Shown here in pieces: positions 35,405 through 46,715 of a stretch of DNA of 64,000 nucleotides. Each line of letters starts with the position of its first letter. Positions within the stretch are counted from its first letter, which is position 1. Source of the DNA: CALMEC01 sp964628685 (GTDB lineage Bacteria > Actinomycetota > Thermoleophilia > Miltoncostaeales > Miltoncostaeaceae); assembly GCA_964628685.1 (NCBI GenBank), contig CAZVNM010000007.1:1-64000 (forward strand), in the 5' to 3' direction. The notes below the pieces were generated by a model. The model worked only from the letters and a program-made list of their open reading frames with translations, made no database searches and was not told where the DNA came from. A program made the translations under genes and the position numbers.

Positions 35405-36510
35405 GTGTGCACCCCCAGTCGCCCCTCCACGTGCTCGCGGGCGGCGGCGTCGGCGGCCATGACCGCCTCGATGTCGTCGGCCGGCCCGGCGGGGATCGCG
35501 CCCAGGGCGTCCTCCACCAGGTCGGCGATCTCCAGGAACCCTGCGCGTGCGTCCAGGAACGCAGCGACGGCCGCCTCGTTGGCGGCGTTCATCACGGCCG
35601 GGGCGGTGCCGCCCTCACGTCCGGCGGCACGGGCGAGCGGAAGGCAGCGGAAGGTCTCCTCGTCCGGTGCCAGGAACTCGAGGGTGCGTCCGACGAGGTC
35701 CACCGGCGCGCGCTCGGGCGGGGCGTCGGGCCACGTGAGGGCCTGACCGATCGGCACCCGCATGTCGGGGGGTGCGCAGTGGGCGAGCACGCCGCCGTCG
35801 ACCAGCCGCACCATCGCGTGGACGAACGACTGCGGGTGCACCACGACCTCCACCTCGTCGTCGGTCAGGTCGAACAGGTGGCGCGCCTCCAGCACCTCGA
35901 GGCCCTTGTTCATGAGGGTCGCGGAGTCGACGGTGATCTTGGCGCCCATCGACCACGTGGGGTGTGCCAGCGCGTCGTCGATGGTCACGTCGGCCAGCTC
36001 GTCGCGGGTGCGCCCCCGGAAGGGGCCTCCCGACGCGGTGAGCACGGTGGAGCGCACGTGTGCGCGGTCCACGCCCTCCAGCAGCTGGAACATGGCCGAA
36101 TGCTCCGAGTCGACGGGGATGAGACGCGCCCCCGTGCGGCCGCACGCGGCGGTCACGAGGTCGCCGCCGGCGACCAGGCTCTCCTTGTTGGCGAGCGCCA
36201 CGTCCAGCCCGGCCTCCACGGCGGCGAGGGTGGGCCGCAGCCCGGCCGATCCGACGATGGCGTTGAGGACGATGTCCGGGCGGGCCACCTCCAGCATCCG
36301 GGCGAACGTCCGGTCGGCGTCGATCGTCCCGCCGCCCGCCGCGCAGGCGGTGGGCACGCCCCCGAGCGCTTCGGACTGGGCCGCCATGGTCTCCCGGTCG
36401 CGTCCGCACGCCAGCCCGCAGACCTCGAGATCCGGGTGCGCGGAGACGACGTCGATCGCCTGGATGCCGATGGATCCCGTCGACCCGAGGATGAGCACGC
36501 GTTTCGGCAC
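35401..36510 (-). CDS. dxr: 1-deoxy-D-xylulose 5-phosphate reductoisomerase
   Basis: 369 residues. NADPH loop LGSTGSIGIQAIDV, ALANKESLVAGG, the substrate-binding VDSEHSAMFQLLEG and catalytic SGGPFRGRTR segments, and MGAKITVDSATLMNKGLE are all present. It commits carbon to the MEP pathway. The upstream neighbour on the minus strand would normally be cdsA, but 3.6 kb of plus-strand genes intervene. Confidence 0.97.
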   Translation of the reverse strand: MPKRVLILGSTGSIGIQAIDVVSAHPDLEVCGLACGRDRETMAAQSEALGGVPTACAAGGGTIDADRTFARMLEVARPDIVLNAIVGSAGLRPTLAAVEAGLDVALANKESLVAGGDLVTAACGRTGARLIPVDSEHSAMFQLLEGVDRAHVRSTVLTASGGPFRGRTRDELADVTIDDALAHPTWSMGAKITVDSATLMNKGLEVLEARHLFDLTDDEVEVVVHPQSFVHAMVRLVDGGVLAHCAPPDMRVPIGQALTWPDAPPERAPVDLVGRTLEFLAPDEETFRCLPLARAAGREGGTAPAVMNAANEAAVAAFLDARAGFLEIADLVEDALGAIPAGPADDIEAVMAADAAAREHVEGRLGVHT

Positions 36511-36610
36511 CGACGAATCCTAGCCTGACCACCGGGCCACGGGCCGCAGCCGGGGTCCGCGAACTGTCAAGCCCGACGCGCGGGGGTCCGAAGAGACACC
36601 AGATGCCCGT

Positions 36611-38950
36611 GTGACGACCCACCCCGACACCCGCGACCGCTCCCGAGCCGGCCTTCCCCTCGCCGCCCTGACCGTCGGGCTGGTGTTCGCCTGCCTCGAG
36701 TTCCTCAACCCCGACGTCATCGGACCGGTGATCGGGCTGGGGTCGGCCACGCCGGCGGCGCTCGCCATGTGGTTCGTCGCGAGCCGCATCCCGTCCCCCC
36801 GCCGACCGCCCTGGCTCGTCCTGGCGGCGGCGATGAGCCTCACGGCACTGGGCGATGTGATCTTCGCCGCCCTCACCTGGCGGCACGGATCCGAGCCGTC
36901 CCTGAGCGTCGCCGACGCGATCTACCTGGCCGCGTACCCGGTGATGGTGCTCGGGATCATCCTCTACGTCCGGCACGAGCGCTCGGTGCGGGTCGGCGCC
37001 GCGGCGATCGACGCCGCCGCCGTCGCCATCCTCATCGGCATCGCCCTCTGGCACGTGTTCGTCGTTCGGCCGGGTGCACTGTCGACGGGCGCCGCCGCCG
37101 ACCGGGTGGTGGCCGTCCTCTACCCCACCGGCGACGTGATGGTGATCGGGGCGATCCTGACCCTGCTCCTGGCGGTGCGCCGCACCCCACCCACCTGGTG
37201 GCTCCTCGTCTACGGGGTCGCGATGCTCGTCGCGGACATCCTCTACCTGGGCACGCTCCAGTGGACCGCGATCGCCGACTGGCTGCCGCTGAGCTCGGCG
37301 TTCTACGACGTCTCGTACTGGTGTCTGGTGGCCGCAGCCCTGGCCGCCGGACGCCCGGTGACGGCCGTGGCCGATCCGCCGGAGGAACGTCCGTCGCAGC
37401 GTCTGCCGCTCCTGGCGATCGCCCTGCTGGGCGCGCCGGCACTGGCGGTCGTGGTCCGTGCGGGCGGCAACCGGTCGCTCGTGCCCGTGCTGCTTGGCGC
37501 CACCCTCGCCATCAGCGCCCTCACGCTGGTCCGCCTGGTCCAGCTGGTGCGGGGACAGGAGCGCGAGCACGCTCGGCTTCGTCGGGCCGAGGCCCGCCTC
37601 GCCCATCAGGCGACCCACGACGCGCTCACCGGGCTCCCCAACCGCTCACTGCTCGAATCGCGCCTGCCCGTGATGGTGGGCGATGCGCGCGCGTCGGGCG
37701 GAACCCTGGCCGTGCTCTTCGTCGACCTGGACGAGTTCAAGCACGTCAACGACACGCTCGGGCATCAGGCCGGGGACATGCTGCTTCACATCGTGGCGGG
37801 ACGCGTCGACGCACAGTCCGGCGACGGTGACGTCGTGGCCCGGGTGGGCGGCGACGAGTTCGTCATGATCGCGAGCAGCCTCGGCGGCCCCGAGGAGGTG
37901 GCCGCGCTCGCCGCCCGCCTCGTCGAGGTGGCCAGCGAGCCCGTGGACCTCGCCGGGCACGCGCTGCGCCCGTCGGTGAGCGTCGGCTACGCCATCCTCG
38001 ACGACGACACGGCGGACCACCGCGAGCTTCTTCGAAACGCCGACCTCGGCCTCTTCGACGCCAAGGCCGCCGGCCGCGGAACCTTCCGCAGCTTCCGGCC
38101 GGGCCTGCGATCGATCGCGGACGAGCGGGCGGCCATCCGCGACGGGCTGCGAGACGCGCTCGACACCGGGGAGCTGGCGGTCGCCTACCAGCCGAGGATC
38201 CGGCTGTCGACCGGTGAGATCGCATCGGTGGAGGCGCTCGTGCGCTGGCCGGCCCGGCCCGACGTGCCCACCGGACGCCTGATCTCGGTGGCCGAGGACA
38301 CGGGGCTGATCGACGAGGTCGGTACCTTCGTGCTGGACCGCGCCGTCGCCGACATCGCCGGCATCGAACGCGACGACGGACGGCGGATCACCGTGGCCGT
38401 CAATGTGTCGATGCGCCAGCTGGTGCGTCAGGACCTGACGACGCTCGTGCGCTCGACGCTCGAGCGACACGGGCTTCCCGCCGACCGCCTGGTGCTCGAG
38501 ATCACCGAGACGGTCCTCGCGCATGACCCGACGTGGGCCGAACGCACCCTGCACCGCCTGCGCGGGTTGGGCGTGCGGGTGGAGGTGGACGACTTCGGCA
38601 CCGGGTACTCGTCGTTCTGGCGTCTGTCCCACATGCCGATCGACGGGATCAAGATCGACCGGACGCTCGCCGCGCCGCTCGGCCGCGAACCGCGCGCCAC
38701 CCAGATCGTCTCCGCGATCGTGGCCTTCGCGCGCGCCACCGGCGCCGACGTGACGATCGAGGGCGTCGAGCGTCGCATGCAGGGCGAGCTCGCCCACGAG
38801 CTGGGCTGCAGGTTCGCCCAGGGCTACTGGTACGCGCGACCGCTACCGCTTCGGGGCCTGCGGACCATCCTGCACTCGTGGCTGCCGCAGCCGATCGGCG
38901 GCCCCGACGCGGGTGACGACGAGGACCGGTGGCAGCCTCAGGAGGACTAG
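36611..38950 (+). CDS. Membrane GGDEF-EAL protein (c-di-GMP synthesis/hydrolysis)
   Basis: 779 residues. About nine N-terminal membrane helices (to ~residue 310) form a sensor region. The GGDEF domain has an intact GGDEF at 413-417; no RxxD inhibitory site is seen in front of it. The EAL domain has EAL at 541-543, AVNVS, EITETV, DDFGTGYSS, IKIDRT, IEGVER and QGYWYARP, so metal and substrate residues look complete. Both activities are therefore possible. It is divergent from dxr; an antiporter gene starts 10 bases after its stop. Confidence 0.94.
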   Translation: MTTHPDTRDRSRAGLPLAALTVGLVFACLEFLNPDVIGPVIGLGSATPAALAMWFVASRIPSPRRPPWLVLAAAMSLTALGDVIFAALTWRHGSEPSLSVADAIYLAAYPVMVLGIILYVRHERSVRVGAAAIDAAAVAILIGIALWHVFVVRPGALSTGAAADRVVAVLYPTGDVMVIGAILTLLLAVRRTPPTWWLLVYGVAMLVADILYLGTLQWTAIADWLPLSSAFYDVSYWCLVAAALAAGRPVTAVADPPEERPSQRLPLLAIALLGAPALAVVVRAGGNRSLVPVLLGATLAISALTLVRLVQLVRGQEREHARLRRAEARLAHQATHDALTGLPNRSLLESRLPVMVGDARASGGTLAVLFVDLDEFKHVNDTLGHQAGDMLLHIVAGRVDAQSGDGDVVARVGGDEFVMIASSLGGPEEVAALAARLVEVASEPVDLAGHALRPSVSVGYAILDDDTADHRELLRNADLGLFDAKAAGRGTFRSFRPGLRSIADERAAIRDGLRDALDTGELAVAYQPRIRLSTGEIASVEALVRWPARPDVPTGRLISVAEDTGLIDEVGTFVLDRAVADIAGIERDDGRRITVAVNVSMRQLVRQDLTTLVRSTLERHGLPADRLVLEITETVLAHDPTWAERTLHRLRGLGVRVEVDDFGTGYSSFWRLSHMPIDGIKIDRTLAAPLGREPRATQIVSAIVAFARATGADVTIEGVERRMQGELAHELGCRFAQGYWYARPLPLRGLRTILHSWLPQPIGGPDAGDDEDRWQPQED

Positions 38951-38959
38951 GCTCGTGCG

Positions 38960-40153
38960 GTGAGCTTCTCGATCCTCGCCCTCATCTGCCTGGTCGGTCT
39001 GGTGGGGCCGGTGCTCGCGCTCAGGCGATCGCTGCACCTGCCCGTGGTGCTGGGTGAGCTCCTGGCCGGGATCCTCCTGGGGGCCACGGGGGTGGCGGTC
39101 CTCGACGCGGGCGATGCGACGTTCACGTTCCTGGGCGAGGTGGGCTTCGCGCTCGTCATGTTCGTTGCCGGGACGCATGTGCCGATGCGCGACGCGCGCA
39201 TGCTGCCCGCCCTGCGGACGGCCGCCGGTCGGGTCGTCCTGGTCGCGGTGGGCGCCGTCGGCCTCGGGATCGGCATCGACCGGGTGTTCGACACCACGCA
39301 CTGGCCCCTCTACGCCGTGCTGATGGCATCGTCGTCCGCCGCGATCGTGCTGCCGGTGATCGCGTCGGTGGGCCTCGGCGGGCCCCGCGTGATCGCCCTC
39401 CTGCCGCAGGTGGCACTGGCCGACGCCCTCTGCATCGTGGCGCTCCCACTCGCCATCGACCCGGCCCATGTCGGTCGGGCCGCCGTGGGCGCCCTGGTGG
39501 TCATCGTCGCGGCCGTCGCCCTCCACCTGGTCCTTCAGCGGGTGGAGGACAGCGGGATCCGCGACCGGGTGCATGACGTCTCGGGCGACCGCCACCTGGC
39601 GCTCGAGCTGCGGATCAGCCTGGCGGTCCTCTTCGGCCTGGCCGCCCTGGCGGTGTGGCTGCACGTGTCGGTGATGCTCGCCGGGTTCACCCTGGGGCTC
39701 GCGGTGGCGCGGGTGGGCACCCCGCGCCGGGTCGCGAAGCAGCTCTTCGCCCTCACCGAGGGCTTCTTCGGGCCGCTCTTCTTCATCTGGCTGGGTGCGT
39801 CGCTGCAGATGCGCGACCTGCTGGACCACCCGGAGATGATCGGGTTGGGGCTGGCGCTCGGCGGCGGCGCGATCGTGGTGCACCTGCTGTGCCGCCTGAC
39901 CGGACAGCCCGTCTCCCTGGGGCTCCTGGCGGCGTCCCAGATGGGCGTGCCCGTGGCGGCGGCGACCGTCGGCACCCAGCTGGGGGTGCTGCGGCCGGGC
40001 GAGTCGTCGGCGCTCATCCTGGGTGCGCTCGTCACGGTCGCGGGCGCGGTGATCGGCGGGGCGCTCGCCGCCCGCGGCGGCCTGGTGGAGGCGCCGTCGG
40101 CGCCCGGACACCACGGTCGGCGTCATCACGGTGGGCATCCGCCCCCGGCGTGA
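38960..40153 (+). CDS. Cation/proton antiporter (CPA2, KefB-like membrane domain)
   Basis: 397 residues with about eleven to twelve membrane helices. GELLAGILLGATGVAVLDA, FLGEVGFALVMFVAGTHV and the central EGFFGPLFFIWLGASL match the Na+/H+ exchanger domain. There is no C-terminal RCK domain. It probably exchanges K+ or Na+ for protons. GTG 38960 has GGAGG upstream in the end of the GGDEF-EAL gene. It converges on cdsA. Confidence 0.88.
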   Translation: MSFSILALICLVGLVGPVLALRRSLHLPVVLGELLAGILLGATGVAVLDAGDATFTFLGEVGFALVMFVAGTHVPMRDARMLPALRTAAGRVVLVAVGAVGLGIGIDRVFDTTHWPLYAVLMASSSAAIVLPVIASVGLGGPRVIALLPQVALADALCIVALPLAIDPAHVGRAAVGALVVIVAAVALHLVLQRVEDSGIRDRVHDVSGDRHLALELRISLAVLFGLAALAVWLHVSVMLAGFTLGLAVARVGTPRRVAKQLFALTEGFFGPLFFIWLGASLQMRDLLDHPEMIGLGLALGGGAIVVHLLCRLTGQPVSLGLLAASQMGVPVAAATVGTQLGVLRPGESSALILGALVTVAGAVIGGALAARGGLVEAPSAPGHHGRRHHGGHPPPA

Positions 40154-40177
40154 TGATCCGCGCGGCCGCGGTGCGGG

Positions 40178-40966
40178 TCAGGTCACCAGCCAGATGGTGG
40201 CGAAGTAGCCGACGACGGCCGTGAAGAGGATCGCGTCGAACCGGTCGAGCACGCCGCCGTGCTCACCGAGCAGCCGGCTGGTGTCCTTCACCTCGATGTC
40301 GCGCTTGATCAGCGACTCGAACAGGTCGCCCACATAGGCGACGACGCAGATGATCGCGCCCAGAAGCAGCGACTGGGGCGCGTCGATCCAGTCCATGTAG
40401 AGCCCGGCCACGGCGACGGCAAGCGTGCCACCGATCACGCCGATCACGAGGCCCTCCACCGTCTTTTTGGGTGAGGTGCGCGGGGCGACGGGGTGACGGC
40501 CGAGGAACCGTCCGCCGAAGTACGAGAACGTGTCGAACGCCCACGTCCCGACGAGGATGTTGGCGATGGCCGACGCACCGAACTCGAACTCGCGCAGGGC
40601 CACCATGAGCCCCATCGGCACCCCGATCCAGATGGCCCCGAACGCCGTCAGCGCCACGCGGATGGTCACCTCGGTGCGGTCGGCGAGCAGCAGTCCCCCG
40701 ACCGCCGCCAGGATCACCGCGGCGGCGGCGCCCACGAGGATGCCGCGTTCGGGCAGGTCCAGGATCGCCGGCAGGGCGATCGTGAGCGCCGCTCCGGCGA
40801 ACGCGGCCCAGCGCACGGGGGCGATGGCGGCGAGCAGGTTCAGGTACTCGTGCAGTGCGACCATCGCGATGAGGCCGACCACGATGGCGAACACCGGGTT
40901 GCCCAGGAGCACCGCGGCGATCGCGAGCGCGATGCCGGGGATGGCGATCAGGATGCGGTTGATCAC
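40178..40966 (-). CDS. cdsA: Phosphatidate cytidylyltransferase (CDP-diglyceride synthase)
   Basis: 262 residues, about eight membrane helices. The family signature is seen in SLIKRDIEVKDTSRLLGEHG followed by GVLDRFDAILFTA. It makes CDP-diacylglycerol for all phospholipids, including the substrate of the PgsA-like enzyme nearby. I chose GTG 40966, which overlaps the uppS stop in GTGA; the longer frame adds an Arg-rich, non-family lead. Confidence 0.95.
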   Translation of the reverse strand: MINRILIAIPGIALAIAAVLLGNPVFAIVVGLIAMVALHEYLNLLAAIAPVRWAAFAGAALTIALPAILDLPERGILVGAAAAVILAAVGGLLLADRTEVTIRVALTAFGAIWIGVPMGLMVALREFEFGASAIANILVGTWAFDTFSYFGGRFLGRHPVAPRTSPKKTVEGLVIGVIGGTLAVAVAGLYMDWIDAPQSLLLGAIICVVAYVGDLFESLIKRDIEVKDTSRLLGEHGGVLDRFDAILFTAVVGYFATIWLVT

Positions 40967-41724
40967 CGGGCGCCGAACCTCCGCTGGCACCCGGCGTAAT
41001 GCACGAGCGCCGCGTCCAGGTCCTCGGGCGTGAAGTCCGGCCAGAGTCGCTGCGAGAAGTAGAGCTCGGCGTACGCGCACTGCCACAGCAGGAAGTTGGA
41101 CAGGCGCTGCTCGCCGCTCGTGCGGATGAGCAGCTCGGGGTCGCGCGGGCCGGACTCGCCGATGATCGCGGCGAAGTCCTCCTCGGTGCCGTCGTCGCCG
41201 TGCTGGTCCAGGAACCGCCGTGCGGCGGAGACGATCTCGTTGCGGGCCCCGTAGTTCATCGCGACGAACAGGGTGAGCCCGGTGTTGTGGCGGGTCGACT
41301 CCTCGGACCAGCGGATGCGCTCCTGGAGCGGACCGGGCAGCTCCTCGCGCCGTCCGATGAACCGCATGCGCACGTTCTGGCGGGTGAGCTCCTCGGTCTC
41401 ACGGTCGATCAGCTCGCTGAAGAGCTCCATGAGGTCGTTCACCTCGTCCTCGGGGCGTGCCCAGTTCTCGGTGGAGAACGAGAAGACCGTCAGCTCCTCG
41501 ATGCCGCGGTCGGATGCGGCGCGCACGATGCGCTTGAGCGCCTTGGCCCCCTCGCGGTGCCCGACGGCGACCGGCATGTGCCGCTCCTGGGCCCAGCGGC
41601 CGTTGCCGTCCATGATGATGGCGACGCCCCGCGGGACCTCCTCGGGCGAGTCGACCGCGGCGCGCTCGGCGGAACCCATTCCGAGCAGCGCGCGCGCGGC
41701 ACGCCAGCGTGTGCGAAGGGCCAT
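40963..41724 (-). CDS. uppS: Isoprenyl transferase (undecaprenyl diphosphate synthase family)
   Basis: 253 residues. IIMDGNGRWAQ carries the catalytic Asp, followed by HREGAKALKRIV, LTVFSFSTENWARP, AMNYGARNEI, LLIRTSGEQRLSNFLLWQ and ELYFSQRLWPDF. It builds the C55 carrier for peptidoglycan from IPP supplied by the MEP genes downstream. The start could also be at the internal Met 16. Confidence 0.96.
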   Translation of the reverse strand: MALRTRWRAARALLGMGSAERAAVDSPEEVPRGVAIIMDGNGRWAQERHMPVAVGHREGAKALKRIVRAASDRGIEELTVFSFSTENWARPEDEVNDLMELFSELIDRETEELTRQNVRMRFIGRREELPGPLQERIRWSEESTRHNTGLTLFVAMNYGARNEIVSAARRFLDQHGDDGTEEDFAAIIGESGPRDPELLIRTSGEQRLSNFLLWQCAYAELYFSQRLWPDFTPEDLDAALVHYAGCQRRFGAR

Positions 41725-41751
41725 TGGTCGGAGGTCGTCCCGAGCGCCGGT

Positions 41752-42306
41752 TCAGACCTCGAGGATCTCGGCTTCCTTGCGCTCCATCGCGGTGTCGATC
41801 GCCTTGATCTCGCCGTCGGTCAGCTTCTGCACCTCGTCGGTGGCCCGGGCCACCGTGTCCTCGGAGAGCCCCTCGTCCTTCTCGCGCTTCTTCATGTCCT
41901 GCATGATGTCGCGCCGGACGTTGCGCACGGCGATGCGCGCCTCCTCGGCCATCTTGTGCACCAGCTTCACGTACTCCTTGCGCCGCTCTTCGGTGAGGGC
42001 GGGCACGGGCAGCCGGATGATCTGGCCGTCGTTGGACGGCGTGAGACCCAGCTGCGCCTCCTGGATGGCCTTCTCGATGCTCTTCATGAGCGACTTGTCG
42101 AACGGCTGCACGGTGATGAGCCGGGCCTCCGGCGCGTGCACGGTCGCCACCTGGTTGATCGGCATCTCCGATCCGTAGGCGTCGACCACCACCCGGTCCA
42201 GGAGGTGCGTGGACGCACGCCCGGTGCGAACCGTCTGGAAGTCCGTCTCCAGGGCGTTCAGCGCACCCTCCATGCGGCGCTTGGCGTCTGCAATGAGATC
42301 CTTCAT
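41752..42306 (-). CDS. frr: Ribosome recycling factor
   Basis: 184 residues. LNALETDFQTVRTGRASTHL, PINQVATVHAPEARLITVQP, LPVPALTEERRKEYVKLVHK and VRNVRRDIMQDMKKREKD give a typical three-helix-bundle RRF. Its ATG shares one base with the pyrH stop. It acts with EF-G to split post-termination ribosomes. Confidence 0.97.
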   Translation of the reverse strand: MKDLIADAKRRMEGALNALETDFQTVRTGRASTHLLDRVVVDAYGSEMPINQVATVHAPEARLITVQPFDKSLMKSIEKAIQEAQLGLTPSNDGQIIRLPVPALTEERRKEYVKLVHKMAEEARIAVRNVRRDIMQDMKKREKDEGLSEDTVARATDEVQKLTDGEIKAIDTAMERKEAEILEV

Positions 42307-43044
42307 CAGGCCTCTTTCGTCGTCGCGACGAGCGTGCCCACACGCTCGCCTTTGAGGATGCGGCGGACGTTCGACTCGTCCGCCATGTTGAACACCATGA
42401 TCGGGAGATCGTTGTCCATGCAGAGGGTGAGCGCCGTGGTGTCCATCACCCGCAGGCCCCGCTCGATGGCCTCCATGTGGGTGATCTCCGGGATGAGCCG
42501 GGCGTCGGGGTTCTCGCGCGGGTCGGCGTCCAGCACGCCCTCCACGGCGTTCTTGGCCATGAGGATGCACTCGGCGCCGATCTCGAGCGCCCGGAGGGCC
42601 GCGGTCGTGTCGGTCGTGAAGAACGGGTTGCCGGTGCCGCCGGCGAAGATGACGACCCTGCCCTTCTCCAGGTGGCGGATGGCGCGGCGCCGGATGTACG
42701 GCTCGGCCACCTCCTGGATGGCGATGGCCGATTGGACGCGCGTCGTGACGTCCAGCTTCTCGAGCGCGTCCTGGATGGACAGGGCGTTCAGGACGGTCGC
42801 GATCATCCCCATGTAGTCGGCGGTGGCCCGGTCCATGCCGCGGGCCGCGCCGGCGACGCCGCGGAAGATGTTGCCGGCACCGACGACGATGGCCATCTCG
42901 CAGCCCATGTCCACGGCCTCGCGGATCTGGGTGGCGATGCCCGTGATGCGGGCGGGATCGATGCCGTACTGGCGCTCTCCGAGAAGGGCCTCCCCGGAGA
43001 GTTTCAGGACGACGCGGCGTACCGCGGTGTCGCCGCTCGGCGTG

Positions 43045-43061
<17 letters not shown>
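42306..43061 (-). CDS. pyrH: UMP kinase
   Basis: 251 residues. VLKLSGEALLG, IVVGAGNIFRG, MGMIATVLNALSIQDALE and FAGGTGNPFFTTDTTAALRA are diagnostic of the hexameric bacterial UMP kinase. It overlaps the end of tsf by 17 bases, in the rpsB-tsf-pyrH-frr order conserved across bacteria. Confidence 0.97.
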
Positions 43062-44696
<1,635 letters not shown>

Positions 44697-44815
44697 AGTC
44701 GCTCCTGTGGTTTCGTGTGGGTGGTGCACCCGGCGCGGCTCGGCGGGACCGCGACTGGCGCGGCACCGTCCGCCGATCCCTCTGTCGCCGGGGTCGGGGG
44801 TTTGGACGAGTGTGG

Positions 44816-44821
44816 ATATTA
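44816..44821 (-). promoter_or_regulatory. Candidate -10 element TAATAT for the rpsB operon
   Basis: On the minus strand TAATAT lies 120 bases upstream of the rpsB start, one of the few AT-rich hexamers in this 250-base gap. No good -35 is seen at the usual spacing. The rest of the gap (44697-44947) shows no gene. Confidence 0.35.
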
Positions 44822-44947
44822 GCGGACCGGCGGACGCGGTCCCGTCGCCGTCCCCGTCCCACGTCCCTGGAGCCTCCCGTCCGGCCGATTCCCGGTGACG
44901 GCGTCCCCGCACGGTGCGGATTTCGGGTCCGGGTCGGTCCGCGGGGG

Positions 44948-45880
44948 TCAGTCGCCCGGGGACGGCGGCCCGGCGCCCAGGCGGGTGAGCGCCGCGACCA
45001 GGTCGGCCGGCAGCGGGCTCGTCAGGTTGAGGGGCTCGTCGGTCTCGGGATGCGGCAGATCGAGCCGCCACGCGTGCAGGAACTGACGGGTGAGCCCCAG
45101 CCCGTCGGCCTGGGGGCGCCCGTAGACGGGGTCACCCACCACCGGGTACCCCGCCGCCTCCAGGTGCACGCGGATCTGGTGGGTGCGGCCGGTGTCCAGG
45201 CGTGCCTCCAGCAGGCTATGGCGCTCGTACGCGGCCAGACGCCGAAACCGCGTCCGCGCATCGCGCGGGCGATCGGTGTTGGTCGACATGCGGATGCGGT
45301 TTCGCCGGTCGCGGCCGATCGGCCGGTCGACCGCCATGGCCGGGGGGAAGGCCCCGTGCACCAGGGCCGCGTAGCGGCGATCGACCAGGCGCTCGCGCAG
45401 CATCGCCTGCAGACGGCGGTGGGCCCTGGGCGTGCGGGCCACCACCAGGAGGCCGCTCGTGTCGCGGTCCAGGCGGTGCACGATGCCGGGTCGGTCGGCG
45501 TCGCCCCCGGCCGCCCCCAGCGCCAGCAGGCCGTGCACCAGGGTGCCCCGATCGTGTCCACGGCTGGGGTGGGTCACCACCCCGGCCGGCTTGTCGACCA
45601 CCAGCATGTGCTCGTCGGCGTAGACGACCGGCAGGTCCATCGGTTCGGGTTCCAGCTCGGACGACGCCCGCGGGATGGGCAGCACCTCCACGGTCTGGCC
45701 GGCCCGCACCAGGTGGCGTTTGCGCACGACCTCGCCGTCCACCCGCACGCGCCCGGCATCGATGCACCGCTGCGCCTCGGCGCGGCTGCCGACGGCCTCG
45801 ATCTCGCCCACCACGGCGTCCACCCGCCGTCCCTCGTGCGCGCCGTCGACGCGCAGGACGATGGGCCGGGCCTCATTCAT
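44948..45880 (-). CDS. RluD-family 23S rRNA pseudouridine synthase
   Basis: 310 residues. An N-terminal S4 RNA-binding domain (AQRCIDAGRVRVDGEVV) is followed by the RluA/RluD catalytic domain with HRLDRDTSGLLVVA (catalytic Asp), RRYAALVHG and RTHQIRVHLEAAGYPVVGD. It isomerises uridines in rRNA. The start overlaps the lspA stop by 8 bases; lspA-rluD pairing is common. Confidence 0.95.
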   Translation of the reverse strand: MNEARPIVLRVDGAHEGRRVDAVVGEIEAVGSRAEAQRCIDAGRVRVDGEVVRKRHLVRAGQTVEVLPIPRASSELEPEPMDLPVVYADEHMLVVDKPAGVVTHPSRGHDRGTLVHGLLALGAAGGDADRPGIVHRLDRDTSGLLVVARTPRAHRRLQAMLRERLVDRRYAALVHGAFPPAMAVDRPIGRDRRNRIRMSTNTDRPRDARTRFRRLAAYERHSLLEARLDTGRTHQIRVHLEAAGYPVVGDPVYGRPQADGLGLTRQFLHAWRLDLPHPETDEPLNLTSPLPADLVAALTRLGAGPPSPGD

Positions 45881-46373
45881 GCCGCGGTGCCCCGCGCATG
45901 AGCGCCACCACGATCAGCACCGCCGCCGCCACGATGGCGACGTCCGCCACGTTGAACGCCGGCCATCGGCCGATGTCGACGAAGTCGGTCACGCCGCCGC
46001 GCGCGAGGCGGTCGATCAGGTTGCCGACCGCGCCACCGGCCAAAAGGCCCCCGCCCAGCATCACCGCCACGCCCTCGTCCCCGATCCGCACCAGCCAGAC
46101 CGCCAGGACCACGAGGACGACGGTCGTGAGCACGGCGACGATGCGGGGACTGCCCGCGAACGCGCCGAAGGCGACGCCGCGGTTGGTGATGTGCACCAGG
46201 TCGACGCCGGGCAGCAGGTCGATGCGCTCACCCGGTGTGATGCGATCGCGCACGAGGATCTTGGTCACGAGGTCGAGGCCGAACACGACGAGCGCGGCGG
46301 CGGCCATGACGATCCACCGTCCGGCGTTCGGCCGTCGCGGGGTCGTCTCCCCGCCGGCGGGTGTCTCGGTCAT
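45873..46373 (-). CDS. lspA: Lipoprotein signal peptidase II
   Basis: 166 residues, four membrane helices. The catalytic Asp pair lies in GAVGNLIDRLARGGVTDFVD and AFNVADVAIV; NRGVAFGAF is also conserved. It cleaves prolipoproteins such as those at 14587 and 18377 in this window. The ATG at 46373 overlaps the stop of the DUF167 gene. Confidence 0.95.
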   Translation of the reverse strand: MTETPAGGETTPRRPNAGRWIVMAAAALVVFGLDLVTKILVRDRITPGERIDLLPGVDLVHITNRGVAFGAFAGSPRIVAVLTTVVLVVLAVWLVRIGDEGVAVMLGGGLLAGGAVGNLIDRLARGGVTDFVDIGRWPAFNVADVAIVAAAVLIVVALMRGAPRHE

Positions 46374-46696
46374 GCGTCCGCCCCCTCCAGGTCGGCGAAC
46401 GCCGCCAGCAGACGCGACGCCAGCGCCTGCGGGTCGCCGTCGATCTCCACCAGCTTGCGCGCCCCGCCTGAGCCGCGACGGATGGCCGCGGCCGCCGGCC
46501 GCACCCCGGCGGTCTCGGCCAGGTAGGCGCACAGGGCGGCGTTGGACTGCCCCTGATGGGGGGCGGCGGCGATCTGGATCCGCAGGCGACCGTCCTGGAT
46601 GCCGACGGCCGCGGTGCGCCGGGAGCGGGGCACCGCCTTCACCTCCACGGTCACGCCGCCGTCGCGGCGGGTGAGCCAGGCGGGCGATGTGCTCAT
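46370..46696 (-). CDS. DUF167 (YggU) family protein
   Basis: 108 residues. VTVEVKAVPRSRRTAAVGI, LRIQIAAAPHQGQSNAALC and IRRGSGGARKLVEIDG match the DUF167/YggU family, small proteins of unknown function commonly found with proC and YggS genes as here. It starts 20 bases after the proC stop. Confidence 0.9.
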   Translation of the reverse strand: MSTSPAWLTRRDGGVTVEVKAVPRSRRTAAVGIQDGRLRIQIAAAPHQGQSNAALCAYLAETAGVRPAAAAIRRGSGGARKLVEIDGDPQALASRLLAAFADLEGADA

Positions 46697-46715
46697 GTGG
46701 GCACCCCGGCCCGGA

